In this document: piece after piece, positions 17,416 through 25,429 of the stretch
Position numbering within the stretch: the stretch's first letter is position 1
How the letters are laid out: each line of letters starts with the position of its first letter
NCBI GenBank assembly: GCA_051016205.1
Contig: CP136534.1
Span: forward strand, 2,294,001 to 2,358,000
DNA: 64,000 nt
Direction of reading: 5' to 3'
DNA from: Acuticoccus sp051016205
GTDB taxonomy: Bacteria > Pseudomonadota > Alphaproteobacteria > Rhizobiales > Amorphaceae
Made by a program: the position numbers and the translations under genes
Notes under the pieces: generated by a model
What the model saw: only the letters and a program-made list of their open reading frames with translations
Database searches by the model: none
What the model was told of the DNA's origin: nothing

Positions 17416-18825
17416 ATGATGCAGATGAAGGTCGACGACGGGCTGGCCGCGCTCGAAACGCGGGTGCGCGAAGACCTGGCGCGGATCGCCTGGCCGGCGG
17501 TGGATTGGGTCAAACCGCGCACCGGGCCGGACGGCAACGTCATGGACGACGTTCTCATCGTCGGCGCAGGGCAGGGCGGTCTTGCCGTCGCCTTCCAGCT
17601 TTTGCGCGATCGGGTCAGCCGTGTGCGGATCCTCGACCGCGCCCCCCGCGGCCTTGAAGGCCCGTGGAAGACGACGGCGCGCATGATCACCCTGCGCTCG
17701 CCCAAGCAAACCACGGGCCCGGATCTAGATGTCCCGAGCCTCACCTTTCAGTCATGGTACGAAGCCACGAGAGGCCCGGCGGCATGGAACGCCCTCGGCA
17801 AGATCCCGAAAGAGGCGTGGCGCGATTACTTGGACTGGTACCGCGATGTGCTGGGACTGAGGGTGGAGAACGAGACCGAAGTCACCGCCATCCGCCCCCA
17901 CGCCAGTTATGTGGCGGTGGACACCCGTTCGCCCACAGGCAACCGCACCACCTATGCGCGCCAGGTGGTGCTTGCCACGGGCATTGAGGGGACAGGCCGC
18001 TGGTGGATGCCGCCCTTTCTGCAGGCGCTGCCCGCCGATCTATGCGCTCACGCTGCTCAAGGCATCGACTTCAAACGGCTTTCGGGCAAGGTGGTCGCGG
18101 TCCTCGGCGCCGGTGCCTCCGCATTCGACAATGCCGCCTCGGCGCTCGAAGCGGGCGCCCGGGAAGTGCACATCTTCGTGCGGCGGCCGGAGCTGCAACG
18201 CGTGCAACCCTACAAGCAGGTGAGCTATGCCGGCTTCCTGCGCCACATGGCCGACCTTCCCGATGCGCAGCGATGGCGCGTGCTCACCTACCTGCTCGAC
18301 CTGCGGGAAGCCTTTCCCAAAGAAACCTGGGAGCGTGTGACAAAGCACTCCAACGTGACGATCCATACCGCTCGCGGATGGACCGATGCACGCGCTCACG
18401 ACGGGCGCGTCGTATTGAGTACACCAAAGGGAGAGTTCAGCGCGGACTTTGCCATTGCCGGCACCGGCCTCGACATGGACCTCGCCGCGCGAGCCGAACT
18501 TGCCGCCATTGCTGGCCGCGTCGCGCTCTGGCGCGATCGCTACGAGCCGCCCGCTGCCGAGCGCAACGAACGTTGCGCCCGCTACCCTTATCTGGGCCCC
18601 ACATTCGAACTCACAGCCATCGATGAAACCGATGCCGAGGCTTTGGCTCGGGTTCGGGTTTTTACCTTCGGCGCAACCATGAGCTTCGGACCGAGCGGCG
18701 CCTCGATCAACGCGCTGAAGTTCGCCGCCCCTCGCCTTACCTCAGGGATTACTTGTGCCCTGTTCAGCGAGGACGCGGCCGCACACCTTGCCGACCTCAA
18801 AGCTTATGACGTGAATGAGTTTTGA
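17416..18825 (+). CDS. FAD/NAD(P)-dependent oxidoreductase, flavin monooxygenase-like
   Basis: 469 residues. Two dinucleotide folds: the FAD loop GAGQGG at residues 50-55 (DDVLIVGAGQGGLAVAFQLL) and a second one, GAGASAFDNA, at 231-240 after KVVAVL for NAD(P)H. VVLATGIEG near 185-192 is the ATG motif of class B-type flavoprotein monooxygenases, and GTGLDMDLAARAE near 355 matches the C-terminal FAD contact. The long N-terminal helix (residues 1-40) is unusual. It lies 40 bp after dctM in the same direction, so it probably oxidises the compound imported by TRAP system 2, perhaps at nitrogen, given the nearby cyclodeaminase-like enzyme. That substrate link is inference. Ends directly against an IS3 remnant but appears complete. 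Confidence 0.85.
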   Translation: MMQMKVDDGLAALETRVREDLARIAWPAVDWVKPRTGPDGNVMDDVLIVGAGQGGLAVAFQLLRDRVSRVRILDRAPRGLEGPWKTTARMITLRSPKQTTGPDLDVPSLTFQSWYEATRGPAAWNALGKIPKEAWRDYLDWYRDVLGLRVENETEVTAIRPHASYVAVDTRSPTGNRTTYARQVVLATGIEGTGRWWMPPFLQALPADLCAHAAQGIDFKRLSGKVVAVLGAGASAFDNAASALEAGAREVHIFVRRPELQRVQPYKQVSYAGFLRHMADLPDAQRWRVLTYLLDLREAFPKETWERVTKHSNVTIHTARGWTDARAHDGRVVLSTPKGEFSADFAIAGTGLDMDLAARAELAAIAGRVALWRDRYEPPAAERNERCARYPYLGPTFELTAIDETDAEALARVRVFTFGATMSFGPSGASINALKFAAPRLTSGITCALFSEDAAAHLADLKAYDVNEF

Positions 18826-19336
18826 GCGGATCGCGGTGATCGACGCGATGGATCGGAGCGCTTCGTCAGATGATCGTAGTCGGTGGACGGAGCGATCGGC
18901 AGCACCTTGCAGATCGGCTCGACCCCATGTTCCCCACGACGATCGTCGATGAAAGCGATCATGACTTCGACCGGCGGTCGAGCTCCGCCTGGGCAAAATG
19001 GGCGGGTGCTTTGCGCGGGATCTCGTTGGCCTGCCTCAGCTCGCCGTTCTCCCGTTCGAGCGTCTTCAACCTCTCGCCATCTCACTCGGCACACCCGCAC
19101 GCTTGCCGGTGTCAACCTGTGCCCGCTGATCCATTTGTTCAGCGTCTGCGATGCACAGCCGACCTTCGAAGAAATCGACACGATCGCGGCCCACCGCCAT
19201 ACGTGCTGGTGCTCAATGCCCAAGACCATCCGCACCGCGCGCTCGCGCACCTCAGGCCAATATTCGTTCGTCGCCTTGCTCATGCGGCTCTGTCCTACTC
19301 AGGAGTTGGAGCCCCCGGCAGAACCGGCGCGGTTCA
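18826..19336 (-). pseudogene. IS3-family element, truncated and decayed
   Basis: Minus-strand remnant. The inverted repeat lies at 19308-19336 (read on that strand it begins TGAACCGCGCCGGTTCTGCC, very like the left end of the element at 2412). OrfA starts at 19283 with MSKATNEYWPEVRERAVRMV and keeps the HTH, then loses frame and much of the coiled coil. A fused OrfB start, MIAFIDDRRGEHGVEPICKV, runs to about 18830 where the element is cut off directly behind the flavoprotein gene. OrfA is roughly 80 percent like the 2465 copy by eye. Not functional. Confidence 0.85.
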
Positions 19337-19685
19337 GACCGTCTTCGGAGCAGCCCGCGTTAGAGCCCGATTGAAAAGGGCTCGATGACTGATGTGGCCG
19401 GGGGGCAGGCCGCGGAAATACTCAGATGTTCCGCCCAACATCGGGAAGCGGTCCAAACAACCGTCCAATTCGGTTCTCACTGGGTAAACCGTGGGCGCAG
19501 AACAGGGCTCAGCTTTGTGGGGTCAGGGCATTGCGTCACATCTGCGGCTCATCAGCCGTGCGCCGATTTGTCGATGCGTTGGAAGAAAACGCTGCGTGCG
19601 TCGTTATCCATCCCGAACACTTTCCAATTTTTGCGCCGGTCAATCAGACGGGTGTCCGCGCGCCGCGAAGAAAGGGAGCGGGATC
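19337..19685. other. Stretch without a recognisable gene
   Basis: About 350 bp between the IS3 inverted repeat and the RimK-like gene. It should hold the promoter of the ligase. No gene signature or clear operator seen. Confidence 0.5.
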
Positions 19686-20639
19686 ATGAAGATCGCGATG
19701 CTGTCGCGCAGTGCCGCGCGTTATGGGCAGGTCAGACTCATGGAGGCGGCCCAAAGCAGAGGTCACCACCTCGACACCCTCAACCCATTCAATTGCTATC
19801 TCAGTCTTACCGACGATGGGCCGCAGATCCTCTACGAGGGTGAGGCACTGGCAGGATACGATGCGGTGATCCCGCTTTTCAGCCCGGCGACTGCCGAGTA
19901 CGGGATGGCTGTCCTACGCCAGTTCGAAAGTGCCGGCGTCCTTTCGGTCAATCCGTCCACCGCGATGAGCCAAGCGCGCGACAAGCTGCAGGCCTTGCAG
20001 TTGCTGGCGGGTGGTGGTGTGCGGGTCCCCGATACGGCCTTTGCGTACAGGATGGAACGCGCCGATGAATTGATGGACATCGTTGGAGGGGCACCGGCGA
20101 TCGTGAAGCTTCTAGGCGGCCGCCAAGGCGTCGGCGTTGTGCTCGCTCAAACGCTGCAATCGGCGCGGTCGACCATCGAAGCGTTTCGCTTCATCGACCA
20201 ACATGTGCTCGTCCAGCGCTTTATCGAGGAGGCGGAAGGCAGTGACATTCGCGTCATCGTCATCGACGGCGAGGTGGTGGCGGCGATGAAGCGCACTGGC
20301 CCGCCCGGTGAGTTTCGCTCAAACCTGCACCGTGGTGGCAATCCCGAGCCGGTTGAGATTACGGCGCAGGAGCGTGAGTTGGCCATCGATGCGACCCGCT
20401 CCGTCGGCCTCAACGTGTGCGGCGTCGACATTTTACGGGGACGGGACGGGCCCATGGTCATCGAGGTCAACGCGACGCCGGGCCTGCGCGGCGCGGAGAG
20501 CGTGTCGGGCCAGGACATTGCCGGGAAGATCATCGACTTCCTGGCCTTAAGGGTCGCACAGTCGCGGGCGCGACGGCCAAGACCGCACCTTGTCCACGCC
20601 ATAAACGACATGCATGGGCAACGCTTTGCATTCGGCTAA
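19686..20639 (+). CDS. rimK: ATP-grasp ligase, RimK family
   Basis: 317 residues. RimK-type enzymes ligate glutamate to a carboxyl end, classically the C-terminus of ribosomal protein S6; relatives make other peptide-like bonds. N-terminal domain MKIAMLSRSAARYGQVRLME; ATP-grasp features VKLLGGRQGVGVVLAQT (adenine-side Lys and Gly-rich loop), VLVQRFIEEAEGSDIRVIVI then GEVVAAMKRTGP, and the Mg-binding VEVNATPGLRGAE-like motif near residue 262. The size is right for RimK. A 5-base-spaced GGGAGC precedes ATG 19686. No partner gene adjacent, so the substrate is not confirmed. The symbol reflects family only. Confidence 0.82.
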   Translation: MKIAMLSRSAARYGQVRLMEAAQSRGHHLDTLNPFNCYLSLTDDGPQILYEGEALAGYDAVIPLFSPATAEYGMAVLRQFESAGVLSVNPSTAMSQARDKLQALQLLAGGGVRVPDTAFAYRMERADELMDIVGGAPAIVKLLGGRQGVGVVLAQTLQSARSTIEAFRFIDQHVLVQRFIEEAEGSDIRVIVIDGEVVAAMKRTGPPGEFRSNLHRGGNPEPVEITAQERELAIDATRSVGLNVCGVDILRGRDGPMVIEVNATPGLRGAESVSGQDIAGKIIDFLALRVAQSRARRPRPHLVHAINDMHGQRFAFG

Positions 20640-21486
20640 ACACCATGCATTTGATGACCAGGAGATTGTTGACCTGGCGGGGAACGAAAGAGTCTGATTG
20701 GAGTCGTTTGCTGATGGCTTCGCGTCTGTTGTGCCTACGTCCGTAGTGTGAGTCACGCACCATCAACGAAGGGGATTTTTGCGCTCAAACGGGCTCTTGG
20801 AACATCGTGGGTTCTCTGAGACCCGGGATGCTCTCGATCGTCTCCGCCAGTTGTCTTGCCAGCTGCTCGGCGCAGTTCATTCTTTCATGGATCGCTTCTT
20901 GTGATCCCTCCACCCTGCGTTCTCGTCAATGGAAGAAGTAGGGATGTCAGTCTGTATGCGCTTCGTGGAGGTGCTGGTAGATAACGGCAAGATCTCTGAC
21001 CAGAGGGATGTTTTCATGCAGAACATCCCATCTCGCCTGGCCGCCATAGCCTTGCACATCACCCTCCCTGGCGCAGCAGTGGAGGGGGCGGCGAGGGGGT
21101 GTTGCACGTTCTCCGATAAAGTGTTCGAGATCTAGACACGTTCACCAAACCGCTCGTAGAGCATGATCGGGCGTGACGCTGTGCGTGGCGCCCTCCAATC
21201 TCCTTCTGGCCCACCCACGCCGATATGAGCGGGGCGCCACCGATGGCTGTCGGCGGCCGAAAAGACTGACTTTACACTCTCCACAAGCGCGTGACGCGCA
21301 ACAGGCAGGCAGCAAAGCCCAAGGACAGCATCCCGGCCATGTTATTTAGGAGCTGAATGCCGCCTTCGCAGGAGCCAACGGGCACGCGCCATGGGATCGG
21401 GAAACGCCTCCCCAACCCGAGCGCTCCTGAAAATCCGGGGCAATGTCGGACTTGAGCCCTTTGCTGGCATTGACGGCGTTGGTATC
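20640..21486. other. Stretch without a recognisable gene
   Basis: About 850 bp. Short overlapping frames occur on the minus strand (20782-21107), including one reading MNCAEQLARQLAETIESIPG, but none has a family match I can name. Possibly decayed mobile DNA. Confidence 0.45.
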
Positions 21487-21503
21487 TTGGTACATATGTA
21501 CAA
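21487..21503. promoter_or_regulatory. Palindrome in front of the RHH-like gene
   Basis: GTACATATGTAC (21490-21501) is a perfect 12-bp palindrome inside the near-palindrome TTGGTACATATGTACAA, ending two bases before ATG 21506. A TACAAT hexamer overlaps it. The position fits an autoregulatory operator for the DNA-binding protein encoded just downstream. Confidence 0.45.
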
Positions 21504-21505
21504 TT

Positions 21506-21757
21506 ATGACTCAAAGGATCGAACGAATCCAAACCGGCATACGGATCGAAAAGCGGCTGCTAAAGGTCCTCAAAGCAACCGCAGAGCATTTGGATATGTC
21601 CCTCGGCGATCTCGTCGAAGGCATTGCGCTGCATAGCTTCGAGAACAAGCCGCCGTTTTCACCGGAAACCATCGAGAAAATCGCGCAGCTCAAGTCGGTA
21701 TACGACCTGGATTTGAGTGCACACGACAGCCACAAATTTAAGGAGATCGAGAAATGA
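21506..21757 (+). CDS. Small ribbon-helix-helix-like protein
   Basis: 83 residues. The N-terminal half, IQTGIRIEKRLLKVLKATAE then HLDMSLGDLVEGIALHSF, has the strand-helix-helix layout of CopG/Arc-type ribbon-helix-helix DNA-binding proteins. The C-terminal half is charged (PETIEKIAQLKSVYDLDLSA). ATG 21506 has no good ribosome binding site, because a palindrome sits directly in front of it, so the true start is uncertain. Its TGA overlaps the ATG of the next gene (ATGA), so the two are coupled. In layout it resembles the antitoxin-like first gene of a two-gene module, but that is inference. Confidence 0.6.
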   Translation: MTQRIERIQTGIRIEKRLLKVLKATAEHLDMSLGDLVEGIALHSFENKPPFSPETIEKIAQLKSVYDLDLSAHDSHKFKEIEK

Positions 21758-22146
21758 CGAAGACTATGGAACGCGCGCCAGTCACCGTTGCGTTCGAAGC
21801 GCGTGAGATTGACAATTCATCATTTCACCACTCTGATCATGTACGCGTCGCCTTTGATTTGCTGAAAAAGTATGACTTCGTTGATGCATCTGCCAATTAT
21901 GCGAGAGGCATCAAGGCGATATCTGCTAAAGCAGGCGCGCCGAACAAGTTCAATCTGACGATTACCTATGCATTCATGAGTTTGATCGCAGAGAGGTTGG
22001 CGACGAACCCAAATGTCGAATTCGATGCCTTCGTTTCCGCCAATCCCGATCTGATGTCAAAGGACGTGTTGTTGAGATGGTATGACAAAGAACGGCTGAA
22101 CACTGATTCGGCGCGGTCAATCTTTCTTCTGCCAAGCGCGGCATGA
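21754..22146 (+). CDS. Uncharacterised 130-residue protein coupled to the RHH-like gene
   Basis: 130 residues, no signal peptide or membrane segment. The pattern HHSDHVRVAFDLLKKYDFVD, FNLTITYAFMSLIAERLATN, FDAFVSANPDLMSKDVLLRW and SARSIFLLP resembles a small uncharacterised family with an HVR ... YAF ... NPDL ... LP skeleton, helical and probably soluble. I cannot name its function. The ATGA overlap with the RHH-like gene upstream suggests a functional pair. No toxin active-site motif is recognisable, so a toxin role is only a possibility. Confidence 0.65.
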   Translation: MTKTMERAPVTVAFEAREIDNSSFHHSDHVRVAFDLLKKYDFVDASANYARGIKAISAKAGAPNKFNLTITYAFMSLIAERLATNPNVEFDAFVSANPDLMSKDVLLRWYDKERLNTDSARSIFLLPSAA

Positions 22147-22295
22147 CAAACGGCGGCGAACGGCAGTATTGTCCGCGGAGCGGGCACAACAGATCGGTGC
22201 GGCGGAGGCCAGCTATGAGCCCTTTGCGGACCTTTCGTTCCGGACATTGCGCAGCGGCATCTCCTCTACTAGAGTTATGGCAAGGAGATGAATTG

Positions 22296-22346
22296 ATGGC
22301 GCCGAGCATTGTTGTAGTAGTGAGCGAATGGCGCATGATCCGCTAG
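22296..22346 (+). CDS. Valine-rich leader peptide (16 residues)
   Basis: An AAGGAGATGAATTG ribosome binding site is followed by an open frame for MAPSIVVVVSEWRMIR and TAG. It contains Ile plus four consecutive Val codons (GTT GTA GTA GTG). Runs of regulatory amino acid codons in a short translated leader ahead of a terminator are the hallmark of transcription attenuation, as in ilv leaders. Here the terminator follows 27 bp downstream and an exporter gene 78 bp downstream. No ilv gene is present in the window. Confidence 0.5.
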   Translation: MAPSIVVVVSEWRMIR

Positions 22347-22372
22347 CGGAAAACCGATCCGCGATGCCGTGT

Positions 22373-22401
22373 GCCCCCGAACCAGGTTCGGGGGTTTTTT
22401 T
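22373..22401 (+). terminator. Rho-independent terminator / attenuator
   Basis: CCCCCGAACC and GGTTCGGGGG form a 9-10 bp GC-rich hairpin with almost no loop, followed by seven T residues (22395-22401). It lies between the valine-rich leader peptide and the exporter start at 22425, so it could stop transcription into the exporter or end the upstream operon. Confidence 0.8.
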
Positions 22402-22424
22402 GTTGGCAAAGAGCTTGACCCGCT

Positions 22425-23626
22425 ATGCAAACAACGCGTTCACCTCCAGCCCTCGCCACACTTTACATCCTGGCGGCTATATCTCCGCTTACGCTCAACA
22501 TGATCGTGCCCTCGCTTGCCAACATTGCGCAGGACCTGCGGGCCGCTTATGCCGTCATAAGTCTCGCACTGGGTGGCTATCTCGCGGTAACGGCACTTGT
22601 GGAGCTGGCTGTGGGGCCGTTATCAGACCGGATCGGGCGTCGTCCGGTTCTGCTCGTGGGGCTCGGGATTTTTGCCGCCGCATCAATGGGCTGTGCGATG
22701 GCGCAAAGTGCCGAAGCGTTTCTTGCATTCAGAATGCTGCAGGCTGGGGCAATCTCCGGCTACGTCCTTTCCTTGGCGATCGTTCGTGATACCCGCGATG
22801 GATCGGAGGTCGTGGGGCTCCTCGGCCGAATCGGCATGGCCATGGCCATCGCGCCGATGGTGGGGCCAATGCTGGGTAGCATTCTGGATGCCGCATTCGG
22901 CTGGCGGGTGGTGTTCCTATTCTATTGCACAGCCGGTCTCGCTTTGGTCATTCTTCTGTGGTTCGACCTTGGGGAAACTGTTCCAAAGATACCGGAAACG
23001 CGTAATGCCGAAGAGCGGAGTATTTCGAAACTCCTTAACTCTCCTTTTTTTGGAGTTATGCACTTTGCACATCCTTCTCCGTGGGAGCGTTCTACGGCTT
23101 TCTTGCAGGAGCGCCGCTGATTGCCAGCGCGGTGTTTGGGGTCACGACGGCTACTCTTGGGCTGTTTGTGGGGAGCATAACCGCAGGCTTCATGATCGGC
23201 AGCTTCCTTGCGTCGCGTTTGGCCAGGCACTGCGCACAGAATTCGGTGATGCTGGCAGGGCGTGTTGTTGCCTGTGTCGGGATCGTCATCGGTCTGGTCG
23301 TGCTGGCGTCCGGAGCCGTGACGCCGCTGCTGTACTTCGGCTGCACGATATTGGTGGGTTTGGGCAACGGTCTCACAATACCCAATAGCAATGCTGGCGT
23401 GATGGCCGTGAGTCCCCGGTTGGCCGGCAGCGCCGCAGGCATCACGGGTGCAATGACCTTAGCCGGCGGCGCTGTGTTGGCCACAATCACCGGCATGGTT
23501 CTGGCGAACCGTCCTTCCCCTGAAGACTTACTTATTCTGATGCTGGTGGCGTCTTCAGCGGGATTGCTTTCAGCCGCTTTTGCAATCTGGCTGGAAAATA
23601 GGGCTGTACCGTCCAAGGTACGCTGA
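22425..23626 (+). pseudogene. Bcr/CflA-type MFS drug-efflux transporter, frameshifted
   Basis: A 12-helix major facilitator exporter split by one frameshift. The first frame, from ATG 22425, covers helices 1-6 with LVELAVGPLSDRIGRRPVLL (the motif A loop of drug-proton antiporters) and AISGYVLSLAIVRDTRDG. The correct frame then changes by -1 within or near a run of seven T residues at 23045-23051 and continues FSVGAFYGFLAGAPLIASAV to the end at 23626. An 8-T run would restore one frame. A homopolymer sequencing error or slippage-based phase variation are alternatives to decay. A leader peptide and terminator precede it. Confidence 0.75.
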
Positions 23627-24382
23627 TGCTTCTGAAGCCGGGCTGTCGCGACACATTCGTCGGGGTCCGCTCTGTCTGCTCCTCCAACATTTGCATGATG
23701 GCGTACCTAGTGCCGTTGGGCGACGTGTCAGTGGGCTTAGCACCCCGAACAATGGTTGGCAGTAGAACCGGTGGCACGGTTCCTTCGCCGCTTACATCGG
23801 TGCACTCGGCGGTGCATTGAGCCCGACTGCCGTCCGTTCGTTCAGTACGGACCTCGGGCAGTCGGTGGAAGATCGTCTGGCATCTTTCGGTGTGAGCTTG
23901 GTGACTGACGTGGACACGCAGACCAGAAGCGACATCGGCGACGCCCTGGACAATCTCGATGGCGTGCAGGGGATCCTCAGGTGCGTGTGGGATGCGGCGC
24001 CACAATTGGCGAGCGACCCTCAATGCGGTGAGGCGATCATCTTGCCCGTGGACGTGATCTTCGAGCGCTTGGAGGCGGTCGAGGGCCAACTTGAGCGGGT
24101 CTCAGACATCAGCACACCGTCGTAGGGCCTGAGCAGGACGCCGTGCCTATCGCGCGGCTCGCGGTGGCGGCGCTGATCATGCTGATTTCTCTGGCTGATC
24201 GGTCCCGACACCACCCCAAAAAGGGGTCGATCATGTTGCGTTTATGTTGCGTGGAGCTGCCGCGCCTCCCGGCACCTCGTTGAAATCATGGAGTATCGAT
24301 GGGCAACAAAAACCCAGCATGAAAGCCAGCGGGCCATCGTTCATGTGGCTCGTAAGACCCTGATTGTATTGAGCTTATTCAG
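23627..24382. other. Stretch without a confident gene
   Basis: About 750 bp between the exporter and the tRNA. A plus-strand frame at 23817-24125 and an overlapping minus-strand frame at 23532-24089 are both open, but neither shows a family I recognise and they contradict each other. An inverted repeat (ACCACCCC with GGGGTCG-like context near 24210-24225) is weak. Left unassigned. Confidence 0.45.
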
Positions 24383-24456
24383 TGGCTGGGGGACGAGGAT
24401 TCGAACCTCGACTAACGGAGTCAGAGTCCGCGGTTCTACCGTTAAACTATCCCCCA
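24383..24456 (-). tRNA. tRNA-Gln (anticodon CTG)
   Basis: On the minus strand the 74-nt sequence begins TGGGGGATAGTTTAACGG and ends TCCCCCAGCCA with CCA encoded. The acceptor stem pairs TGGGGGA with TCCCCCA. The anticodon arm GCGGA-CTCTGAC-TCCGT places CTG at 34-36, and the T arm reads CGAGGTTCGAATCCTCG. All four arms are intact. The 5' U-A acceptor pair is usual for bacterial tRNA-Gln. Confidence 0.95.
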
Positions 24457-24757
24457 CCAAAACGCTCGGAAACCCTGACGATTTGAGCGAAAGTTTTACA
24501 AATGTCGTTCCGTTCTCGTTCCGGTCACGGGGGTTTACGCGAGCCGCCCACACGCGGTCAAGCCCCCTTTATGCCGTCGACGCATCCCCAAATTCGTGTC
24601 AATCGTCATGCTAACATCGCGGGTGCCGCACACCTGGCACCGTAGGGGAGGCCTCCGAACTGGGAGAGGTCATGGCCGAGGTTCGGGCAGGTGTGCCGTA
24701 GATTGCCTGCCTCTCCCACGCCTGCCCAGGTTTGCCTTGATGCAGCTCCCTAGGTGT
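24457..24757. other. Gene-free stretch with interleaved inverted repeats
   Basis: Contains a hairpin GGTGCC/GGCACC (24622-24641) and two interleaved inverted repeats: TGGGAGAGG (24661-24669) with CCTCTCCCA (24710-24718), and GGGCAGG (24685-24691) with CCTGCCC (24721-24727). The A-B-A'-B' order is that of a pseudoknot. No known RNA family recognised. Confidence 0.4.
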
Positions 24758-25381
24758 TTAGTCCCGGCATTTGCTGGAGCGGGTTGAGGGTGAAGCTTTA
24801 GGGTTTGTTTGGCCACTTTTTGCAGATGAACTCGTAAGGCGTGAGGCCTTTGAGGGTCTTGAGACGACGGCCGTAGTTGTAGGCATCGATGAAGTCATCG
24901 AGGTGTCGGCGCAGTTCGTCGTGCCCGTCGTAGTGGAAGCGTTTTGACGGTGGCATCTTTGATGGTCCGGTTCATCCGTTCGACCTGGCCGTTGGTCCAG
25001 GGATGATTGATCTTGGTGAAGCGGTGCTCGATGCCGTTTTCCAGGCAGCGCTTGTCGAACATATGGATTGAATACTGAGCTATCGGGCCATTCGCGGTGC
25101 GCGGTTGCCAGCCGAGTGTTTCGAGGCGGGTGAGTCTGCGCACCGATCGACCGCCATTTAGCATCGGTGGAAGGAACGCGGAGTAGTCCCGTGTCATTGG
25201 GATGATGTTTATGTCTCGGCCGCGAGCGCAGCTCGGACCTAAAGGGGCAGTGTCGTCTGCGAAAGACATCGATCGCCGAGGGCTGCTTGGCGGTCCGTTC
25301 ATTGGCTGTTTCCGCAAGGGGAGGACTGTTGCCTCCCTGCCTTATCGGGACATGAAATCTCCACTGGACAGACCCATGATT
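24758..25381 (-). pseudogene. IS481-family transposase, frameshifted
   Basis: The minus strand carries a decayed DDE transposase: GWQPRTANGPIAQYSIHMFD, RCLENGIEHRFTKINHPWTN and GQVERMNRTIKDATVK, then after a one-base shift RFHYDGHDELRRHLDDFIDA, YNYGRRLKTLKGLTPYEFIC and KKWPNKP. The last block is the standard IS481 C-terminus. The GQVERMNRTIKDATVK Glu is the third catalytic acid. Upstream parts are broken in several frames. The element end probably lies near 24750-24780. Confidence 0.8.
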
Positions 25382-25429
25382 TAAGGGGTCTGAGAGATCA
25401 TTCAAGCTGTTCAGCGCCGTGGATAACGA

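Noticed and set aside
20782..21107. Two short overlapping minus-strand frames
   Set aside because: No family match, and an opposing frame exists; insufficient to call genes.
23817..24125. Possible small gene on the plus strand
   Set aside because: An overlapping minus-strand frame is equally open, there is no ribosome binding site and no recognisable family.
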